Shown piece after piece: positions 52,707 to 62,129 of a DNA stretch of 64,000 bases. Source of the stretch: a bacterium (GTDB lineage: Bacteria; Planctomycetota; Planctomycetia; Planctomycetales; Planctomycetaceae); assembly GCA_016125225.1 (NCBI GenBank), contig WGME01000009.1, positions 124,001 through 188,000 on the forward strand, read 5' to 3'. Numbering within the stretch: position 1 is the first letter of the stretch; every line of letters begins with the position of its first letter. Made by a program: the position numbers and the translations under genes. Under the pieces are notes generated by a model. It did not search any database. It saw only the letters and a program-made list of their open reading frames with translations, and had not been told where the DNA came from.

Positions 52707-53753
52707 CTAGAAATCCAGCGAAGCCACCTCATTCAAATTTCTGCTACTCAGTTTCTTCAGTAACTGCAGATCCATGTTTTCCGAGAGGAAATTGACGCGG
52801 CCGTCTCCAAACACCCAGTGGCAACCGCCGACGTGCTCGCTGCCGAAGCTGACGTCATTGGCATACCAGATGGTGAATTTCCGCTGGAAAAAATGGTACT
52901 TGATGTTCTTGGAGCCGCCCGTGCCGCAGCCGTTCACGCCACGGAACCAGCAGCGATAGACGTTTGCCGAGTTCCAGGACAATTCGCCCACGAGGAGGGT
53001 ATTCGACACTCCATCGGTGACTTCGCCGATGCGTGTCGCTTTATCGAGAGTGAGGATGCCGGTGTTTCCGAAGCCGCCGTGCGTGTTCGGTCCGCCCTTG
53101 CAGTAATCGGCTTCCGGGAATGTCCCATCGTTGCCAGGGCCACCCGGGTCGAAACGGGGGAAATTGTTTTGCGGGTCGCCGCTGCTGGGGCCCCCATTGG
53201 TGCTGGGTCCCGTGGGATCGTTCGGATTTGTGTTCGGCTTGCCAGGGCCATTGTTGGGTCCCGCATAGGGATTCGGTGCCAATGGTCCGAGCACTCCGTA
53301 GTAGTGAGCCGACACGGTGAAGACCTGAGGCTTACCCACATTGGCAGTATCCCACCAGACGGGCCAGAATTCGCGCGGACTTCTTTCAATGCCACCGCTC
53401 GGGCAGAAATAGGTGGGAATGCGTTGCAGACACAGCTCACCATTCGGTTGAGAACCGTAGATGCCGTCCTGAAACTGAAAGCGGTTGTATAACGGGGCCT
53501 GATCCAGGTCGGGCAAAATGAAGGCATGCCAGCTCAATTGGCTGTTGGTTTCTGTCACGCCAATCGGAAAGGACTGGTGGCGGTCGTGATAGTTGTGTAA
53601 TGCCAGTCCGATCTGCTTCATGTGATTGCGACATTGTGTACGCCGAGCCGCCTCTCGTGCCTGTTGCACAGCAGGAAGCAGCAAAGCGATCAGAATGGCA
53701 ATAATGGCGATCACGACCAGCAACTCAATCAGTGTGAAACCTCGCCGACGCAT
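52707..53753 (-). CDS. DUF1559 protein with type IV pilin-like N-terminus
   Basis: 348 residues. The N-terminus is a prepilin signal (RRRG before [20 protein letters not shown]), cleaved after Gly5 by a prepilin peptidase and leaving an N-terminal hydrophobic helix. The DUF1559 body has the conserved [15 protein letters not shown] and a C-terminal [21 protein letters not shown]. This family is highly expanded in planctomycetes, with dozens of copies per genome, and probably forms pseudopili or surface fibres. A low-complexity Asn/Pro/Gly insert (about 165-225) interrupts the body. GGGGAG lies eight bases before the ATG. It sits between gltB and gltD on the same strand. Confidence 0.94.
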   Translation of the reverse strand: MRRRGFTLIELLVVIAIIAILIALLLPAVQQAREAARRTQCRNHMKQIGLALHNYHDRHQSFPIGVTETNSQLSWHAFILPDLDQAPLYNRFQFQDGIYGSQPNGELCLQRIPTYFCPSGGIERSPREFWPVWWDTANVGKPQVFTVSAHYYGVLGPLAPNPYAGPNNGPGKPNTNPNDPTGPSTNGGPSSGDPQNNFPRFDPGGPGNDGTFPEADYCKGGPNTHGGFGNTGILTLDKATRIGEVTDGVSNTLLVGELSWNSANVYRCWFRGVNGCGTGGSKNIKYHFFQRKFTIWYANDVSFGSEHVGGCHWVFGDGRVNFLSENMDLQLLKKLSSRNLNEVASLDF

Positions 53754-53963
53754 GTAAAACGCTCCCCTTCAACTGAAACCGCGTAGGACGCAATGAGTTT
53801 TCAGTGTAGGGATGGCATTTCAGATGCTCAAGAAATTCCACTCAATTCGCGAGACTTTTCCCCGCATTTTTTGTTCACAAATTGTTCATGCACGCGCATG
53901 AAGCCTCAGCCAAGGCAAACCGTGAATAAGAGTCACAACGATTCGCCTTATAACGTTAATGAA
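53754..53963. other. AT-rich spacer between the DUF1559 gene and gltB
   Basis: 210 bp, clearly AT-richer than its neighbours, with CATTTTTTGTTCACAAATTG near 53870. It may carry the DUF1559 gene's own promoter, which would let gltD be transcribed separately from gltB. I could not place -35 and -10 boxes with confidence, and no terminator-like stem was seen for gltB. Confidence 0.4.
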
Positions 53964-56900
53964 TCAATTCTGGCCGGCGGACGAGGTTAACACTGTGGCC
54001 GAAGCACCGTGACCGGACTTCGCAGCCAACGCTTCCTGTGCCTGTTGGGCCAGGGCTCGCTTGTAATCGATGGGCATGACCTTCTTGAACTGAGGCAATT
54101 CAGTGTCCCAGTTCTTCAGGATGGCGGCGGCAACACTTGAATTGGTGTACTTCAGATGTTTTTCAATCAACATCTTAAGTTCCGCGATATCGGTTGCATC
54201 ATTCACCGATTCCAACTCGACCATTTCCAGATTGCAGTTGCCGAGGAGTTCGCTTGCACGATCCCAGACATAAGCGATCCCGCCCGACATCCCGGCGGCG
54301 AAGTTGCGGCCCGTCGGTCCCAGGATGATGGCCCGACCACCGGTCATGTATTCCAGACCATGATCGCCAACCCCTTCCACCACGGTCACGGCCCCCGAGT
54401 TCCGCACGCAGAACCGCTCGGCCGCCCGACCACGGAAGTAAGCCTCGCCAGCAGTGGCCCCATACAGCGCGACGTTACCGATGAGGATGTTGTCTTCCGG
54501 CACGATGTCGCAGTTGGCGGGGGGATAGACAATAATCCGACCGCCACAGAGGCCCTTGCCGACGAAGTCGTTTGCATCACCATCCACTTCCAGAGTCACG
54601 CCCGGCACCATCCAGGCCCCCAGGCTTTGTCCGGCCGAACCACGGCAATGGACATGAATGGTTCCTTCGGGCAGCCCCTTCTCTCCCCACTTCTTGGAGA
54701 TTTCGTGGCTGAGCATGGTCCCTAAAGCCCGGTCGATATTCTGAACTTCAATGTCGAGCCGCACAGGCTTGGCATCTTGAATGGCGGGTTGGCATTCCTT
54801 GATCAAATCGTTATCGAGCTGGAACTCCATTCCATGCTGCTGGCTGATCTGACAGTACGTGCCCACATTGGGATGCGGCTTAGTCGCCGGCGCGAGCACT
54901 TGCGTCAGATCGAGGTGCTTGGACTTCCAGTGAGCGATCGTCGGGTCCTGTTCCAGCAGATCTGATCGACCGACCATTTCATTGATCGTGCGGAAACCGA
55001 GTTGTGCCATAATTTCGCGAGTGTCTTCCGCCACCATGAAGAAGTAGTTGATGACGTGCTCGGGTTGGCCGTGGAACTTGGCCCGCAACTCAGGATCTTG
55101 CGTGGCAATGCCGACCGGGCAGGTGTTGAGGTGGCACTTCCGCATCATGATGCAGCCCATCGTGATGAGCGGAGCCGTGGAGAAGCCGTATTCCTCGGCT
55201 CCCAGCAGCGTGGCGATCACGACATCGCGTCCGGTCTTCAATTGACCATCGGTCTGCAACCGCACGCGGCTGCGGAGATCATTAAGGACCAGCGTTTGAT
55301 GGGTTTCCGCAATGCCAAGTTCCCACGGCAGTCCTGCATGCTTGATGCTGGTCAAAGGCGAGGCACCCGTACCGCCGGAATCGCCCGAGATCAGGATGTT
55401 GTCGGCATGACCTTTCGCGACACCAGCGGCGATGGTTCCAACACCGACTTCGGAGACCAGCTTGACGCTGATACGGGCACTCGGGTTGCTGTTCTTCAAA
55501 TCGAAGATCAATTGAGCCAGATCTTCGATCGAGTAGATGTCGTGGTGAGGCGGCGGACTGATGAGCCCCACGCCCGGCGTCGAATGTCGGGTCGCGGCAA
55601 TCACCTTGTCGACCTTGTGACCCGGCAGTTCGCCCCCTTCACCTGGCTTGGCCCCCTGCGAAATCTTGATTTGGATTTCATTGGCATTGGTAAGATACCA
55701 ACTGGTCACGCCGAAGCGGCCCGACGCCACCTGCTTGATGGCCGAACGCTTGGAGTCACCATTGGGCAGCGGAGCGAATCGCCGGTAATCTTCGCCCCCT
55801 TCGCCCGTGTTGCTTTTGCCACCCAGACGGTTCATGGCAATGGCCAGGGTTTCATGGGCTTCCGCGGAGATGGAGCCATAGCTCATCGCTCCGGTGCAGA
55901 AACGCTTGACGATTTCGACGGCAGGTTCCACTTCTTCGATGGGAATCGCCTTGGCCGGCTTGAAACGGACCACGCCCCGCAGATGACATTCTCGCGCGAC
56001 CTGTTCGTTGATCAGCCGAGAAAACTCTTTGAAGGCCGCCTTGTCACCACTGGTGGCCGCCCGTTGAATATGGGCGATGGTCAGCGGATTCCAGGCATGT
56101 TTTTCGCCGGACGAACGCCAGTGGAACAACCCGAAGTTCGATAGCACCGGCAGACGATTTTCGGCACGTTCGGGGTAACCGATCCCATGACGTCGTAAGG
56201 TTTCTTCGCCCAGGATTTCGAAGTTCACGCCTTTGATGCGGCTGGCGGTACCACGGAAGCAGAGGTCGACCACGTCGCTGCTGAGGCCGACCGCTTCGAA
56301 GATCTGGGCTCCCTTGTAACTCTGCAGGGTGGAGATACCCATCTTGGCCATCACCTTCAGGATGCCCTGCTTGGTCGCCTTGCGATAGGCCGCGGTAATC
56401 TGGTCGTGATCCCATTCTCCCGGCAGTTCGCCACTATCCTGCAATTGCCACAAGGCTTCGAAAGCGAGGTATGGGTTGATGGCATCAGCCCCGTAGCCGA
56501 CGAGGCAGCAGAAGTGATGAACTTCGCGAGCTTCACCCGACTCCACAACGATGCCGATGCGTGTCCGCTCTTCATTCCGCACGAGGTGGTGGTGGACTGC
56601 ACCGGTTGCCAGCAGCGATGAGACCGGCACCCGCTCTTGACCCGCTGCACGGTCCGAGAGAATAACCAGGCTGTAACCATCGGCAATGGCCTGACTGGCT
56701 TCCTTGCACAACCGTTCCAATGCGGGCTTCAGACCCTTGGGGCCTTCCGTCCGTGGGTAGGTGGCGTCAATGGTCTTGGTTTTCCAACCCCGATAATCGA
56801 GCTGCTTGAGGGCCGCAAGTTCCTCGTTGGTCAGAATGGGATGAGGCACGGCGAGGCGATGACATTGTGCCTCGGTCGTCTCCAGCACATTCCCTTCCGG

Positions 56901-58592
56901 ACCGATGTAGCATTCCAGAGACATGATGACTTCTTCCCGCGTCGAATCGATCGCCGGATTGGTCACCTGTGCGAAAAGCTGCTTGAAGTAATCGTACAAT
57001 GGCCGGGGCTGGTCGCTCATGCAGGCCAATGCCGTATCATCACCCATCGATCCCAGCGGATCTTTCTTGGTGGTGATCATGGGTACGAGCATGAACTGCA
57101 AGGTTTCGGTGGTATAACCGAAGGCCTGCAGGTGCCGCAGCAGTTCGTCGCCGGTCATGCGTCCCGGAGGAGTGGCGGCAGGCAATTCGTTAAGCAGCAA
57201 CCGCTGATTCTTCAGCCAAGTGCGATAATCGCGTCGGTTGGCGTAATCGCTTTTGAGTTCGGCGTCGGGAATCAAACGCCCCTGTTCGAAGTCGACCAGG
57301 AACATCTTGCCCGGTTGCAAACGCCCCTTGAACTTCACGTTTTCCGGAGCGATATCGAGCACGCCCACTTCGCTGGCCATCACCACGCGATCATCTTTAG
57401 TGACGTAGTAACGGCTCGGACGCAAACCGTTACGGTCGAGCGTCGCGCCGATGATGCGGCCATCGGTAAACGACACGCTGGCAGGGCCATCCCACGGTTC
57501 CTGCAAGGCCGAGTGGTATTCGTAGAAGGCCCGCTTGTCTTCCGGCATGGAGTCGTGATTCTGCCACGCCTCGGGAATCATCATCATGGCGGCTTCCGGC
57601 AGGCTGCGGCCGGACATCACGAGCATTTCGAGGGCATTATCGAAGTTGCCCGAGTCGCTGCAGTGCGGTTCGACAATCGGGAAAAGCTTGGCGAGATCGT
57701 CACCAAACAGTTCCGTTTTCATCATGCCCTGCCGGGCGAACATCCAGTTCGAGTTGCCACGCACGGTATTGATTTCGCCATTGTGGGCAATGTACCGCTG
57801 CGGATGGGCCCGGTCCCAACTGGGGAATGTATTTGTTGAGAACCGCGAATGGACCATCGCCAGGTGCGTGGTGTAATCAGGGGCTTGCAGATCGACGTAG
57901 AACTTTTCCACCTGCTCAGGGGTCAGCATTCCCTTGTAAATCAGAGTCCGGCTCGACAACGAGCAGATGTAGAACATCAGCGCCTGCGGCAGATTGCCCT
58001 CACGAATGAGATGGCTCGCCTGCTTGCGGATGATGAACAACTGCCGTTCAAAGGCATCTTGCGACAAGCCTTCAGCCGTAGCAACAATTAATTGTTCGAA
58101 GGCGGGCATGGCGGCCAGAGCGGACGGACCGACATCGGCTTCCTTGGGAGCCACCGGCACCTTCCGCCAGCCGACGAGTTTTTGCCCCTGCTCTTCGATC
58201 AGGCGGTTCACTTTCTTGCGACATTCGGCCCGTTCTTCCGGATTGGTCGGCAGGAAGACCAACCCCACTCCATATTTGCCCGCGGCAGGCAAATCGAGAC
58301 CCAGATCGCGTTTGACCGAGGCTCGCAGATAGTCATGGGGAATCGAGGTGAGAATGCCTGCCCCGTCGCCAGTATTCGGCTCGCAACCACAGGCCCCGCG
58401 ATGGGTCATATGACGCAGAATCCGCAGGGCATCGTCGACAATCTGGCGGGACCGTTGACCCTTAATATGAGCCACAAACCCGACCCCGCAGCTATCGTGC
58501 TCTTGTGCCGGGTCGTATAACCCTTGGGCCTTGGGCCGACCATCAGAGGTAAACAGCTCGGGACGACGTTGCATCAGGGGGGTGTCAGCCAT
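53964..58592 (-). CDS. gltB: Glutamate synthase large subunit
   Basis: 1542 residues, the normal size for NADPH-GOGAT alpha. The N-terminal class-II glutamine amidotransferase domain begins at DSCGVGFVAHIKG after a 35-residue propeptide; the Cys becomes the catalytic N-terminus. The central and FMN-binding barrel domain contain GEGGEDYRRFAP, GTGASPLTSIKHAGLPWELG, and the 3Fe-4S ligands in MRKCHLNTCPVGIATQDPELR. A C-terminal GXGXG beta-helix follows (GGRIIVYPPANCDIVPEDN). It transfers glutamine amide nitrogen to 2-oxoglutarate. The preceding gene on the same strand is a LysR regulator 130 bp upstream, a common arrangement for gltB control. Confidence 0.97.
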   Translation of the reverse strand: MADTPLMQRRPELFTSDGRPKAQGLYDPAQEHDSCGVGFVAHIKGQRSRQIVDDALRILRHMTHRGACGCEPNTGDGAGILTSIPHDYLRASVKRDLGLDLPAAGKYGVGLVFLPTNPEERAECRKKVNRLIEEQGQKLVGWRKVPVAPKEADVGPSALAAMPAFEQLIVATAEGLSQDAFERQLFIIRKQASHLIREGNLPQALMFYICSLSSRTLIYKGMLTPEQVEKFYVDLQAPDYTTHLAMVHSRFSTNTFPSWDRAHPQRYIAHNGEINTVRGNSNWMFARQGMMKTELFGDDLAKLFPIVEPHCSDSGNFDNALEMLVMSGRSLPEAAMMMIPEAWQNHDSMPEDKRAFYEYHSALQEPWDGPASVSFTDGRIIGATLDRNGLRPSRYYVTKDDRVVMASEVGVLDIAPENVKFKGRLQPGKMFLVDFEQGRLIPDAELKSDYANRRDYRTWLKNQRLLLNELPAATPPGRMTGDELLRHLQAFGYTTETLQFMLVPMITTKKDPLGSMGDDTALACMSDQPRPLYDYFKQLFAQVTNPAIDSTREEVIMSLECYIGPEGNVLETTEAQCHRLAVPHPILTNEELAALKQLDYRGWKTKTIDATYPRTEGPKGLKPALERLCKEASQAIADGYSLVILSDRAAGQERVPVSSLLATGAVHHHLVRNEERTRIGIVVESGEAREVHHFCCLVGYGADAINPYLAFEALWQLQDSGELPGEWDHDQITAAYRKATKQGILKVMAKMGISTLQSYKGAQIFEAVGLSSDVVDLCFRGTASRIKGVNFEILGEETLRRHGIGYPERAENRLPVLSNFGLFHWRSSGEKHAWNPLTIAHIQRAATSGDKAAFKEFSRLINEQVARECHLRGVVRFKPAKAIPIEEVEPAVEIVKRFCTGAMSYGSISAEAHETLAIAMNRLGGKSNTGEGGEDYRRFAPLPNGDSKRSAIKQVASGRFGVTSWYLTNANEIQIKISQGAKPGEGGELPGHKVDKVIAATRHSTPGVGLISPPPHHDIYSIEDLAQLIFDLKNSNPSARISVKLVSEVGVGTIAAGVAKGHADNILISGDSGGTGASPLTSIKHAGLPWELGIAETHQTLVLNDLRSRVRLQTDGQLKTGRDVVIATLLGAEEYGFSTAPLITMGCIMMRKCHLNTCPVGIATQDPELRAKFHGQPEHVINYFFMVAEDTREIMAQLGFRTINEMVGRSDLLEQDPTIAHWKSKHLDLTQVLAPATKPHPNVGTYCQISQQHGMEFQLDNDLIKECQPAIQDAKPVRLDIEVQNIDRALGTMLSHEISKKWGEKGLPEGTIHVHCRGSAGQSLGAWMVPGVTLEVDGDANDFVGKGLCGGRIIVYPPANCDIVPEDNILIGNVALYGATAGEAYFRGRAAERFCVRNSGAVTVVEGVGDHGLEYMTGGRAIILGPTGRNFAAGMSGGIAYVWDRASELLGNCNLEMVELESVNDATDIAELKMLIEKHLKYTNSSVAAAILKNWDTELPQFKKVMPIDYKRALAQQAQEALAAKSGHGASATVLTSSAGQN

Positions 58593-58722
58593 CGGTTTAT
58601 CTCACAACTAACGCTTCCGGCCTTTGACAATTCACAGGGCCGGTGGACAGATCAGGAAGCACACGAAGGGTTGGCGATCCATCGCCTCGGTTACAGGTCA
58701 GCAGAGGGGGCACTTGACGGCG

Positions 58723-59685
58723 TCATGCCGGGGCCGCATCTGCTGCGGATACAGCACGTTTGCTGGCCCCTGCATCCTCGGGACCGGCGTAGAAGAACGA
58801 TTCCGGCGGTTCATGCAGCAGTTCCAGAAACCGCTGCACGGCCGTGGTCAGCACTTTGTGTTTGCGATGCACAATTCCCAGCGGTCGCACCCACCGCACA
58901 TCATCCAGATGCAGCACCTTCAGCGAGCCGATTTCCAACTCGCGGCGTACTGTGGGAATGGGGAGCAGCGCCACGCCCGAACCCACTTCTACCGCCCGTT
59001 TGATGTTTTCAATGTTATCGAATTCGTGCACCATGTCGACGGAGACTTTCGCCTGTTTCAGCCAGCGATCCATCTCGGTTCGAATCTGCAGTTCGGGTGT
59101 AAACGCTACCAGCGATTCCCCGTCCAACTCGATCGACTTCATCGAGGAACGCACGGCCAGTCGATGCTGTGGCGGCACCACCACCACAATCTCCTGCTCT
59201 TGCCAGGAAATACAGGTCAGGTCAGCGCTGCGGCGGGGTGGGAACGACACCAAGCCCAGATCAACCTCGTCATTGAGCACGCGCTCAACCACCGCGTCGG
59301 GATGGATATAACGCAGTTCCAGAGCCGCATCGGGATAGAGATGCTCGAACTGCTTGACGTAACAATCCATCTGCAGGAGGCCGACCGAATAAATCGCCGC
59401 GACTCGGACGGGACCAACCACTTTGTCCCGAAGTTGCAGCACCCGATCTTCCAGACGCCGGAACGATTCGAGCAGTTCGCGCGAGCCTTCCATATACATA
59501 CGGCCGGCCGGTGTCAGTTCAAGAGGCCGCTTCCCTCGATTGATCAATGGCAAGCCGAGGCGATCCTCCAGCATCTTTACGGTTTCGCTGGCTACCGGCT
59601 GTGAAACACCCAGCGCCTTCGCAGCCCGTGAAAAGCTGCGCAGCGTGGCGACTTCACAAAAGAGTTCCAGATCCCGGAGATGCAT
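58723..59685 (-). CDS. LysR-family transcriptional regulator
   Basis: 320 residues. N-terminal winged HTH (LRDLELFCEVATLRSFSRAA, KALGVSQPVASETVKMLEDR) followed by the periplasmic-binding-protein-like effector domain (VGPVRVAAIYSVGL, LGLVSFPPRRSADL, AVRSSMKSIELDGESLVAF). A short Ala-rich tail follows. Family members bind a T-N11-A operator and respond to a small-molecule coinducer. Position upstream of gltB on the same strand points to a nitrogen or glutamate role by analogy with GltC/GltR, but co-oriented placement is not the usual divergent arrangement, and the coinducer cannot be read from sequence. Confidence 0.93.
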   Translation of the reverse strand: MHLRDLELFCEVATLRSFSRAAKALGVSQPVASETVKMLEDRLGLPLINRGKRPLELTPAGRMYMEGSRELLESFRRLEDRVLQLRDKVVGPVRVAAIYSVGLLQMDCYVKQFEHLYPDAALELRYIHPDAVVERVLNDEVDLGLVSFPPRRSADLTCISWQEQEIVVVVPPQHRLAVRSSMKSIELDGESLVAFTPELQIRTEMDRWLKQAKVSVDMVHEFDNIENIKRAVEVGSGVALLPIPTVRRELEIGSLKVLHLDDVRWVRPLGIVHRKHKVLTTAVQRFLELLHEPPESFFYAGPEDAGASKRAVSAADAAPA

Positions 59686-59750
59686 GAGCGACTCTTTATC
59701 GAAAATTCCAATAGACAGACAGGATGAGTATCGGAAGTTTACGTGCGGAG

Positions 59751-59780
59751 ATTTTAGGAATCTGAGATATTAGACGTCAA
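59751..59780 (-). promoter_or_regulatory. Predicted sigma70-type promoter for the lysR gene
   Basis: On the minus strand, TTGACG (59780-59775), an 18-bp spacer and TAAAAT (59756-59751). Five of six bases match at each box. The start would be near 59744, leaving a leader of about 60 nt before the ATG at 59685. The -35 and spacing equal those at 26167, supporting a housekeeping promoter type. Confidence 0.5.
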
Positions 59781-60207
59781 GCGCCTTCTTGATTTCCGAT
59801 GGAATTTCCCCGCTTTCCCTCCCGCGGACCGGGCCACTCTCTCAGGATTTCCCCTTATTTCCTGAGGGAAATCTCATGGTTCGCATGCGGGAAACAATAA
59901 CAATTGCATGCAATGCTGTTCCACGGCAAGACTTATTACGACAGAGACTCATCCGCATCCGGATGGACAGCTTTTTCCTGCAGACGCACGAACCACTTGC
60001 GAGTACTGATATTGTGAGCATGTGCGAACCCATAGACCAACGAGAAGCACATTTCATTCGAAAACCAAGTTCACCGGGCGCAAATTCAAGACTGGTGGAT
60101 TAGACTGAGGCGGTTCTTCTGAGTTGGCAACAAAATTCATCGAACTCCCTGCCTGCTCTCAGGTTCCGAATCGACAGCCCTACACGTTCTCGCTGAGGAC
60201 TCTTGTC
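59781..60207. other. Intergenic region with overlapping dyads and a 12-bp palindrome
   Basis: The 427 bp between the lysR promoter and the next gene hold no convincing coding sequence. Notable elements: repeated TTTCC motifs between about 59793 and 59862; the inverted pair GATTTCCC/GGGAAATC (59846-59853, 59866-59873) interleaved with TCAGGA/TCCTGA (59842-59847, 59860-59865); and the perfect palindrome ATTGCATGCAAT (59904-59915). These are candidate binding sites for the adjacent LysR protein or another regulator of the lipoprotein gene. Confidence 0.45.
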
Positions 60208-61467
60208 ATGAGATTGCACGGCTTTTACAGACTCGGCCTCGCCCTTGGGATCATGTTCTGTGTAGGCTGTGGCACATCACAGCCGACAACCGAGCCTGGT
60301 GCATCTGTGCCCTCCGATGCGGCCCCGATGAGCGAAGAAGAGATGTTCGCTGCGGGCGGCATGCGACCGCCGGGTATGGGTCCAAGCACTTACTCGGCTG
60401 AAACCGCTGTTCGCAATGCCATTGATGCGGTGCAGACAGGCCGACTGCAGTATGCCTACGACTTTCTGCCGCCGAACTTTCAGTCAGACATCGATGGCGT
60501 GGTGCATGATTTTGCTGAGCGCATGGACCCGGAACTCTGGGAAGAACTCTTTGTTACTCTGCAAAGCGGCGTCAAAGTTCTACGTGAGCAGAAGGATCTC
60601 ATTCTCGCCAGCATGCCGAACTCTGATCAGCCGGAACAACAGGAACAGCAGAAGCAGCTCGCCAAAAACTGGGACGGCATTGTCGATGCGCTGGAACAGG
60701 CCATCGACAGCGATCTTTCGCGTCTCGATAAGTTAAAGACGATCCGTACGCGAGAATTTCTGGCTGGGACCGGCAACAAGCTGTTAGCCGCTCTTCGTGA
60801 ATTGAGTTCGGCGGCCGGACAGAATCCGATCGACCAACTCAGTCAGACCGAAATCAAGATGACCGCTTCGACGGGAGGCGAAACGTCAATTGTCAGCCTG
60901 AAATTCCCGAGCGATCCTTATCCGCAGGACATAGAGTTTGTGCTGGTTGAGGGACGCTGGATTCCCAAGTCGCTGGCCAACTCGTGGACGGATACGATTC
61001 ACTCCAGTCATGAGCGGCTGGAGTCGCTGACACCTAAATCCATTGCTGCACAAAAAGAACCGCTGATGCAGACTCTCGGGCTGTTGAATGGGGTCTTTCA
61101 GCAGATGCTGATTGCCAAGACCCCGGAAGATCTGCAGGCCGCGGCTTTTCCACTGATTCTTCAGGGAATGCAGATGGCTTCGCAGTTCACGCCCAAGCAG
61201 AAGGGGCCGTCTGATGGCGTGATGCTGATCATCGAGGGAGAGGTCGATAACGAGACTTACACAAAGCTTCTGAATGATCTCGAACAGTTGTCTGACCAGC
61301 CCGACCGTGCGACGCGTACATCGAGTAACAGCAACGGTCAAATGGTGATTGAACTTCGGCCTGTTGCCGATCCGGCGGCATTCGCTGAAAAGCTGACGAT
61401 GGGAACGAACAAAGAGGTCGATGTTTCCAGCCGCACCATCCGGATGAAGTGGGGTTCCGGCCAGTAG
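60208..61467 (+). CDS. Hypothetical lipoprotein
   Basis: About 419 residues from the ATG at 60208, chosen because it opens a signal peptide with a lipobox (LGIMFCVGC) and has GAGG nine bases upstream; the frame opens earlier at 60124. After a Pro/Ser/Thr linker, a helical domain begins (AVRNAIDAVQTGRLQYAYDFL). Later segments include IVSLKFPSDPYPQDIEFVLVEGRWIPKSL and a C-terminal part LIIEGEVDNETYTKLLNDLEQL. I do not recognise the family. It stands alone between the divergent lysR gene and a minus-strand small gene, and ends about 45 bp before a hairpin that seems to serve the opposite strand. Confidence 0.87.
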   Translation: MRLHGFYRLGLALGIMFCVGCGTSQPTTEPGASVPSDAAPMSEEEMFAAGGMRPPGMGPSTYSAETAVRNAIDAVQTGRLQYAYDFLPPNFQSDIDGVVHDFAERMDPELWEELFVTLQSGVKVLREQKDLILASMPNSDQPEQQEQQKQLAKNWDGIVDALEQAIDSDLSRLDKLKTIRTREFLAGTGNKLLAALRELSSAAGQNPIDQLSQTEIKMTASTGGETSIVSLKFPSDPYPQDIEFVLVEGRWIPKSLANSWTDTIHSSHERLESLTPKSIAAQKEPLMQTLGLLNGVFQQMLIAKTPEDLQAAAFPLILQGMQMASQFTPKQKGPSDGVMLIIEGEVDNETYTKLLNDLEQLSDQPDRATRTSSNSNGQMVIELRPVADPAAFAEKLTMGTNKEVDVSSRTIRMKWGSGQ

Positions 61468-61508
61468 TCTTACCGCCAAAGTGACCTGGAGATTTACGCC
61501 CTGAAAGG

Positions 61509-61541
61509 AAAAAGGTCTCGCAGAGCGAAGTCTGCGAGACC
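61509..61541 (-). terminator. Strong Rho-independent terminator on the minus strand
   Basis: GGTCTCGCAGA (61514-61524) and TCTGCGAGACC (61531-61541) form a perfect 11-bp stem with a 6-nt loop that reads CTTCGC on the minus strand. There the stem runs directly into TTTTTCC. It would end transcripts of the small gene at 61.8-62.0 kb. It may also act weakly on the plus-strand lipoprotein transcript. Confidence 0.75.
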
Positions 61542-61786
61542 TGTCAGCATGCGGTCTGTGCCGTCCTTGCCACAAACGCTCATGGCGTTTTAATTAAGCG
61601 GTTCAACAGTTCCCTATTGCCGCTGTGCGAGCATCGAATTGTCGGACAGGTTGACGGCCAACCGCACGGGCGGGATTGGTCACCGTCAACAGTGACCATG
61701 GAGACACTTGTCATGATGTTTGCGTTGCTCCAGGCGGAGGAGTGCCGCAAACGCACGTCAGAATTGTCTACACTGGTCGATAAAAC

Positions 61787-61972
61787 TCAGGCTGCCAAGT
61801 TATCGGAGCCTTCATCGTCATCGTAAACGAGGTAGTAGATGTTCGTGGAACATTCTTCCAGGAACGCTTTAATCGTTTCGCTGTTGACGGAACTCGAAAG
61901 GTCTTCGAGCGCCGCTACAATCCGATCCACATCGTCGCTGTTGATTTCTTCGTATTCAATCTCTTCTGACAC
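61787..61972 (-). CDS. Small acidic protein, unknown function
   Basis: 61 residues from the GTG at 61972, which has a perfect AGGAGG five bases upstream; the longer frame to 62056 has no such support. The protein is very acidic (EEIEYEEINSDDVDRIVAAL) and predicted mostly helical, with a C-terminal CSTNIYYLVYDDDEGSD. No signal peptide or membrane helix. I do not recognise a family. A Rho-independent terminator follows about 245 bp downstream on the same strand. The unusually good ribosome site on a GTG start is the best evidence that it is real. Confidence 0.72.
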   Translation of the reverse strand: MSEEIEYEEINSDDVDRIVAALEDLSSSVNSETIKAFLEECSTNIYYLVYDDDEGSDNLAA

Positions 61973-62129
61973 GGCCGCCTCCTGGGTGCCTGGAATACTG
62001 TCGAGCCGATAAATCGAGTCGGCAAGGCAGGTTATCGGCGGTGTGGCGTGTGGCATTGAGACGAGCGTGCGATTCTGTCACACAAGCCCCGGAGATAGCA
62101 ATCAAGCTTTCCCCAGCCCGCAAAGTCTC

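Noticed and set aside
56637-57839. 400-codon open frame opposite gltB (also 380 codons at 55002-56144)
   Set aside because: Antisense shadows of gltB; His/Arg/Gly-rich composition and no family features.
58624-59604. 326-codon plus-strand open frame opposite lysR
   Set aside because: Mirror frame of lysR; His/Gln-rich, no motif, no plausible ribosome site.
61617-61826. 69-codon plus-strand open frame overlapping the small acidic gene antisense
   Set aside because: The opposite-strand gene has a perfect ribosome site and a downstream terminator; this frame has neither.
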